From NCBI GenBank assembly GCA_020849475.1, contig JADLGE010000057.1:21681-85680 (forward strand): DNA of 64,000 nt, given 5' to 3'. Both the position numbers and the translations under genes were made by a program. Shown here one piece after another: positions 59,498 through 64,000 of this stretch; the first letter of the stretch is position 1, and each line of letters opens with the position of its first letter. Origin of the DNA: Gammaproteobacteria bacterium (lineage in GTDB: Bacteria; Pseudomonadota; Gammaproteobacteria; Ga0077536). The notes below the pieces were generated by a model. That model was not told where the DNA came from. It made no database searches and worked only from the letters and a program-made list of their open reading frames with translations.

Positions 59498-60361
59498 TCA
59501 CGCGGCCATCAGTATCCGCGCATAGTTATCCGGCGACACGTTTCCGAGCGTCGAGTGTCGTCGAGTCGGGTTGTAGAAGCCGTGGATGTAGCTCGCAATG
59601 CCGGCGTGCGCACTCGACTTCGTGGGATACGTTCCGGTCGCTTCCTCGCTTTTCAACGTGGCGAAGAACGACTCGGCCACCGCGTTGTCCCAGCAATTTC
59701 CCTTGCGACTCATGCTAGGCACGAAGCCCAGGCTCGTGAGCGCGCGCCGGAAGTCGTGGCTCGCGTATTGACTGCCACGGTCAGAGTGGAACAACACGCC
59801 TCGATGCCCGCAAGAGCGCGGCCAGGCGTTCATGAAGGCCTGCTCGACCAAGTCATCAGGCATGCGGTCGCTGAGGCTGTAGCCCGGCACCTGTCGTGCC
59901 TGGATGCTCATCACCACCGCCAGATACAACCAACCCTTGCGGGTCGCGATGTAGGTGATGTCACTGACCCACGCTGGCCTGAGGCTCGTCACGTCGAACT
60001 GTCTGTCGAGCAGATTCTCGGCGACAGGACGGGCGTGACTGCTGTCGGTGGTACGCGGTTTGGCACGGCTTTTGGCTTTGCCGCGCAGACCTTCTTCACG
60101 CATTGGCCGCGCCACGCGTTTGGGGCCGACGGCATGGCCCAGTTCGCGCAGGTCAGCCACCAGCCGAGGACGCCCATAGGTGCGACGGCTCTCGGCGTGG
60201 CAGCGCTTGAGGTCACGTCGTATCCCCGCGTCTATCTCTGGCTCCGCTCTCGACTGACGGCCGAGGTAGTCACGGAAGCCAGAGCGGGAGACGCCCAGCA
60301 ATCGACACAAGATGTCGAGCGGAAACGCAGTCCGTTCACGAGCGACGAAGGCGTATCTCAC
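59498..60361 (-). CDS. IS3-family transposase OrfB (DDE integrase core)
   Basis: The 287-residue catalytic half has an HTH-like N-terminal part (LCRLLGVSRSGFRDYLGRQ, TYGRPRLVADLRELGHAVGPKRVARPMREEG) and the DDE core: Asp in WVSDITYI, Asp in [11 protein letters not shown] and Glu in DNAVAESFFATLKSEE. The C-terminal YNPTRRHSTLGNVSPDNYA is typical. Its GTG overlaps the OrfA stop. It can also be reached by a -1 slip at the A6 run (60392-60397), since the orfB frame is open back to there. Confidence 0.92.
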   Translation of the reverse strand: MRYAFVARERTAFPLDILCRLLGVSRSGFRDYLGRQSRAEPEIDAGIRRDLKRCHAESRRTYGRPRLVADLRELGHAVGPKRVARPMREEGLRGKAKSRAKPRTTDSSHARPVAENLLDRQFDVTSLRPAWVSDITYIATRKGWLYLAVVMSIQARQVPGYSLSDRMPDDLVEQAFMNAWPRSCGHRGVLFHSDRGSQYASHDFRRALTSLGFVPSMSRKGNCWDNAVAESFFATLKSEEATGTYPTKSSAHAGIASYIHGFYNPTRRHSTLGNVSPDNYARILMAA

Positions 60362-60651
60362 TTGGACTCCTTGGCGAAGAACGCCGTCGCATTTTTTAAG
60401 ATCTCACGCTCCATTTTGAGCGTGGCATTCTCGGCCCGTAGCCGGGCCAACTCGGCCTCAAGTTCACTGATGGGCTGACGCGCAGGCGAACTCGGCGGCT
60501 TGCCCGAGCGGGACGTGGTGAGCCAGTTGGCCAATGTATTGGCCGAGATGTCGAGTTGCCGGGCGGCTTTCGCTGTGCCAACGGACTCAGCCAGGACGAC
60601 GGCCTGGGACTTGGAGTCGTCGGTAAACTGACGACGGGGTATACGTTGCAT
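60358..60651 (-). CDS. IS3-family transposase OrfA
   Basis: The 97-residue protein has a helix-turn-helix (FTDDSKSQAVVLAESVGTAKAARQLDISANTLANWL) and a leucine-zipper-like coiled coil (ELEAELARLRAENATLKMEREILKN) that mediates multimerisation. It binds the element's ends and is normally made alone or as an OrfAB fusion by -1 frameshifting. The slippery run lies near its 3' end. Confidence 0.92.
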   Translation of the reverse strand: MQRIPRRQFTDDSKSQAVVLAESVGTAKAARQLDISANTLANWLTTSRSGKPPSSPARQPISELEAELARLRAENATLKMEREILKNATAFFAKESK

Positions 60652-60774
60652 CGGAAGCTCCAGGAGACAATTGAATTATCGCTTCATGGCGTCCGTTTCA
60701 GGGGGGCAGGTTCTGATTCCCGAAATTCCGCTTCGTTTCGCTAGACTCAAGAAATGATTAAAGCGCCAGCCGAC

Positions 60775-61641
60775 TTATAGGCGCAACAGTGTGCTCAAGC
60801 TCCGACTGCTCTTGCTCAAAGGAGAATTTCTCCTTATTGGCAGTTCGGCGCTGGATGCCAAATGGTGATCGTTCAATTCCCATGGCTCAAACGAGGTTCG
60901 AAAATAACGACATAAATGGAAGGCCAGATCCTTCAACACACCATCTCGAATCCAAAACTTAAACAACTCCGTAGCTGTTCTCCTTGTCAAGAATTTACCT
61001 TCCTTCGAGAGAAGGTATGCAGTCCCGACAAATACCGCACAAAAGAATGCAGGAAACGCAATCAACGCCCCAAATATTCGATTGAAGTAACCAGGGTACA
61101 AACGGTCCAGCACTTTATGAGCTACAGCTTTATGCTCAATCTCCTCTGCGAAATGCCAATAGAACATTTTCCGAAGACTGCCAGTGGCATTGACAAAAAG
61201 ATCTCCCTTAAGAACCGTATTGCCAAGACAAGCATTCACATGTTCTATTGCCGCCACCATCGAGATTCGAATGCGCAGACATTGCTTAGGCTCGACGACA
61301 GAATACAAAACCCAATTAATGAATCGCAGAAAGTCCGAATATTCAATTCCCAAGTCACGCATCTTTCGCCAATACGCACGATGCGCAATCCCGTGTAGCG
61401 ATTCTTGACGAAAGAACCTGAAAAGTTCTGCACTATCAAATTCGTCGATTGCAGCATCGACCGTGCACTGTCTTAATGTGCGAATGTAAAAAGATTCATT
61501 ATCGGGGACGAGTAACGTGTATACATCGAACCAACGCGATACAGCTGCGCTACCAGCAAGCCAGTCTCGGTTTCCAACATCCTCGAAGCACCACCTATGC
61601 CTGCGAATTTTGACCGTGTTCAATCGGAGGCTGGGTGACAT
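60775..61641 (-). CDS. PF10118-type predicted metal-dependent hydrolase
   Basis: The 288-residue protein has helical, ferritin-like metal motifs: FRQESLHGIAHRAYWRKM near residue 80 and FYWHFAEEIEHKAVAHKVLDRL near 165 (two E..H..H sets), a hydrophobic segment (IFGALIAFPAFFCAVFVGTA) and an N-terminus (VKIRRHRWCFEDVGNRDWLAG) as in PF10118 proteins. The reaction is unknown. Base composition is clearly richer in A/T than the rest of the window, and it is flanked by insertion sequences, so recent transfer is likely. No ribosome site is obvious before 61641. Confidence 0.72.
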   Translation of the reverse strand: MSPSLRLNTVKIRRHRWCFEDVGNRDWLAGSAAVSRWFDVYTLLVPDNESFYIRTLRQCTVDAAIDEFDSAELFRFFRQESLHGIAHRAYWRKMRDLGIEYSDFLRFINWVLYSVVEPKQCLRIRISMVAAIEHVNACLGNTVLKGDLFVNATGSLRKMFYWHFAEEIEHKAVAHKVLDRLYPGYFNRIFGALIAFPAFFCAVFVGTAYLLSKEGKFLTRRTATELFKFWIRDGVLKDLAFHLCRYFRTSFEPWELNDHHLASSAELPIRRNSPLSKSSRSLSTLLRL

Positions 61642-62048
61642 TTAGCAAATCAGCAAAACACTAGCGATTAATCCAGACGTTCAATTCACGGACGTTCGAC
61701 ATTACTCGTAAAGTACACCGCACAGACATCGCTGCGCTATCGTCGGCCGCCCAAAAGGAGCTCGTTAGCCTTCGCGTCCAATGCGGCAGATGCTCTGCAT
61801 ATTAGAGTACGCATCTAACCGGGCTGGTTCACTGCAACAGCGTACCGACCACCCCGAATAAGGTACTTGGCTACAAGCAATCGGTAATTCCTGTTATTTC
61901 CTACCATGGTTGAAGGGGTGGGCTCATGCTAACGAGTGGAGTCGAGCATGTGGCGATTTGCCGCCAGAGCTTTGTAGAGTGTTGATTTGCAGTGAAATCT
62001 GGTCAAAGCCGGGAATGCGGACAAGAACTTGGACTACGCGGAGGTAGT
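61642..62048. other. AT-richer non-coding stretch between PF10118 gene and IS remnant
   Basis: No credible gene. Base composition is as in the PF10118 gene up to about 61.9 kb. The right end (from about 61.93 kb) probably includes the terminal non-coding part of the truncated IS3 element whose orfB remnant ends at 62049. Promoter elements for the PF10118 gene could be here but none is clear. Confidence 0.5.
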
Positions 62049-62497
62049 TCATGTAGCCTCCGGACTGACGCCACCGAGGTGGCTGTGGCGCCGTCGCCGA
62101 TTGTAAAACACCTCGATGTAATCGAAGACATCGGCACGGGCCAAGTCGCGCGTGCGGTAGATGCGTTTCTTGATGCGCTCCTTTTTCAGCGAGCTGAAGA
62201 AGGATTCTACTACCGCGTTGTCCCAGCCGTTGCCGCGGCGGCTCATGCTGGGGTCCAGGCGATGGGCATCGCAGAAGCGCAGCCACGCATCGCTGCCGTA
62301 CTGAGAGCCCTGGTCAGAATGCACCACAACGCGGCCTTGAGGACTTCGTCGCCAAACGGCCATCATCAGCGCATCGAGCACGAGCTCTTTGGCGAGCGTG
62401 GGCTTCATTGACCAGCCGACGATCTTTCGCGCGTACAGGTCCATGACCACCGACAGATAGAGGAAGCCCTGCCAGGTTCGGATGTAAGTGATGTCGG
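62049..62497 (-). pseudogene. Truncated IS3-family OrfB (C-terminal half)
   Basis: The frame covers the second half of an IS3 transposase: ADITYIRTWQGFLYLSVVMDLYARKIVGWSM, the second Asp in HSDQGSQYGS and Glu in DNAVVESFFSSLKKERI, ending FYNRRRRHSHLGGVSPEAT. The N-terminal half, including any start codon and orfA, is cut off at about 62497, where another element's sequence (CCCCCCGGTTTTGAGTAGCA) begins. It is non-functional. Confidence 0.8.
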
Positions 62498-62559
62498 CGA
62501 CGTCCCCCCGGTTTTGAGTAGCAGTCGGATTTGGAGTCCAATCCCAGAGTCGGAGGAGA

Positions 62560-62829
62560 TTGGACGTGAAGAAGCGTTATTCGGAAGAGCAAATCATCGG
62601 GTTTCTGCGCGAAGCAGATGCCGGCCTCCCGGTGAAGGACCTGTGCCGGCGACACGGCTTCTGCGAGGCGTCGTACTACCAGTGGCGTAGCAGGTTCGGC
62701 GGCATGAGCGTGTCCGAGGCCAAACGCCTCAAAGAGCTCGAAGCGGAGAACACCCGTCTGAAGAAGCTCCTGGCCGTGTCGATGCTCGAGATGGAGGTCA
62801 CCCGGGAGGCGCTGCGAAAAAAGTGGTGA
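62560..62829 (+). CDS. IS3-family (IS407-type) OrfA
   Basis: A complete 89-residue OrfA: KKRYSEEQIIGFLREADAGL, PVKDLCRRHGFCEASYYQWRSRFGGMSVSEAKRLKELEAENTRLKKLLA. It has a helix-turn-helix followed by the coiled coil. The start may be the TTG at 62560 or the GTG at 62566. Its stop overlaps the orfB GTG start (62826). The element is broken downstream, so this is a remnant even though its own frame is whole. Confidence 0.85.
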   Translation: MDVKKRYSEEQIIGFLREADAGLPVKDLCRRHGFCEASYYQWRSRFGGMSVSEAKRLKELEAENTRLKKLLAVSMLEMEVTREALRKKW

Positions 62830-63297
62830 CAGCCCCCGCACGCAAAGCCCTGGTGCGCGAGATGGTGGAGCGGGGCTGAGTGAGCGCCGGGCCTTGGCGG
62901 TGCTGCAGATGAGTGCGAGCGCATTTCGCTATGCGCCCCGCCCAGATCGAAACGCGGCGCTCATGGAGCGAATCCAGGCGCTGGCTGACCGGCACAAACG
63001 CTACGGCGTCGGGATGATTTACCTCAAGCTCCGGCAGGCTGGGATGCTCGTGAACTACAAACGGGTCGAGCGGCTGTATCAGGCCGCCAAGCTGCAGGTC
63101 CGTCGCCGCAAGCGCAAGAAGGTTCCGGTGGGGGAGCGCCAGCCGCTGGCCAGGCCGCTCGCGGCTGACCAAGTGTGGTCGCTGGACTTCGTGTTCGACC
63201 GTACTGCCGACGGCCGGGTGCTGAAGTGCCTGACGATTACCGACGATGCGACGCATGAGGCAGTAGCCATAGAGGTTAAGCGGGCGATGTCCGGGAT
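62826..63297 (+). pseudogene. Frameshifted, 3'-truncated IS3-family OrfB
   Basis: OrfB starts at the GTG at 62826 (VTAPARKALVREMVERG) and hits a TGA at 62877. One missing base near 62870-62877 explains this, since GAGCGGGGC(C)TGAGTGAGCG would read ERGLSE. The next frame then continues RRALAVLQMSASAFRYAPRP through YGVGMIYLKLRQAGMLVNYKRV and DQVWSLDFVFD (first catalytic Asp), until homology stops at EVKRAMSG. The second Asp and the Glu are lost. Confidence 0.8.

Positions 63298-64000
<703 letters not shown>

Larger units (their letters stand above)
59452..60714. mobile_element. Intact IS3-family insertion sequence with GAT target duplication
   Basis: The 1263-bp element has related ends: left TGAACCTGCCCCCTACTAGC, right (reverse complement) AGAACCTGCCCCCCTGAAAC, with GGACGCCA shared further in. 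GAT directly precedes (59449-59451) and follows (60715-60717) it, a 3-bp target duplication as IS3 elements make. It carries orfA and orfB on the minus strand, with a slippery A6 run for frameshifting. Confidence 0.85.
62498..63297 (+). mobile_element. Truncated IS3-family element (IS407-like), interrupted on its right
   Basis: It contains a complete orfA, a frameshifted 5' part of orfB and a left terminal sequence near 62500 (CCCCCCGGTTTTGAGTAG). OrfB breaks off at about 63297 where another element starts (TGAATCGCCCCGGGTTTC). The left boundary is estimated from where the minus-strand orfB remnant loses homology. Confidence 0.6.

Noticed and set aside
59480..60361. Degenerate OrfB because the usual D-x-F-S-R segment reads SIQAR
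   Set aside because: The DDE residues, frame and ends are intact; this segment varies and is not evidence of inactivation.

Overview
The window is high-GC DNA (visibly GC-rich throughout except about 60.7-62.0 kb) from an environmental proteobacterium, most likely a gammaproteobacterium. The signs are a ChaA/Kup/KgtP transporter set, a type IV pilus/MSHA-like operon, a PEP-CTERM exported protein of the VPLPPSAWLL type, and REP-like intergenic palindromes. No rRNA, tRNA or CRISPR array was seen. The genus cannot be fixed from the sequence alone.

Layout. 0-2.7 kb: the 3' part of a KdpD-like membrane sensor without a kinase domain, followed by the K+ transporter kup. 2.9-6.5 kb (minus): acyl-CoA dehydrogenase, DUF427 protein and a periplasmic quinohaemoprotein (PQQ + cytochrome c) alcohol dehydrogenase. 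6.7-14.5 kb: MFS transporter plus class II aldolase, a P450, PpiC, a DHA2-type MFS pump, a luciferase-like (LLM) monooxygenase and a second P450. 14.5-18.3 kb: a TetR repressor divergent from a three-gene meta-cleavage operon (extradiol dioxygenase, MCP hydrolase, HsaA-type flavin monooxygenase) with a recognisable promoter and operator. 18.3-27.4 kb: KgtP-like symporter, anchored SGNH hydrolase, acyl-CoA dehydrogenase, LLM enzyme, AraC regulator, Baeyer-Villiger monooxygenase and an acetamidase/formamidase family protein. 27.4-33 kb: PEP-CTERM protein, an exported hypothetical, two GFA zinc proteins, a DUF2306 membrane protein, an internally deleted LLM gene, an Old Yellow Enzyme and a DUF4399 protein.

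33.1-42.9 kb (minus): a compact nine-gene pilus/secretion operon (prepilin, ATPase, PilC, second prepilin, PilM-PilN fusion, PilO, PilP, lipoprotein secretin, TPR protein) with repeated 4-bp stop/start overlaps. It has no prepilin peptidase and no retraction ATPase nearby. 43.3-59.3 kb returns to catabolism and transport: two LLM enzymes, a Ycf46-like AAA ATPase, two crotonase-fold enzymes, an MFS transporter, a cyclase-family hydrolase, a permease fused to DUF3574, ChaA, a His-rich cupin, a NUDIX hydrolase, a radical SAM/SPASM-like protein and a quinone-oxidoreductase-like dehydrogenase.

59.4-64 kb is a mobile-element zone. It holds one intact IS3-family element with a GAT target duplication, an AT-richer island carrying a PF10118-type protein, and a nest of at least three truncated IS3-family elements, probably capped by the end of a further element.

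Taken together, the density of P450, LLM, BVMO, OYE, extradiol dioxygenase, acyl-CoA dehydrogenase and crotonase genes with many MFS transporters suggests oxidative catabolism of polycyclic compounds such as steroids, terpenoids or aromatics. A short palindromic repeat family (core GTCAG[AG]CT..AG[TC]CTGAC), often paired and often next to a second palindrome (GCGAATTYATTCGC), is scattered between the genes and looks like a REPIN-type element.
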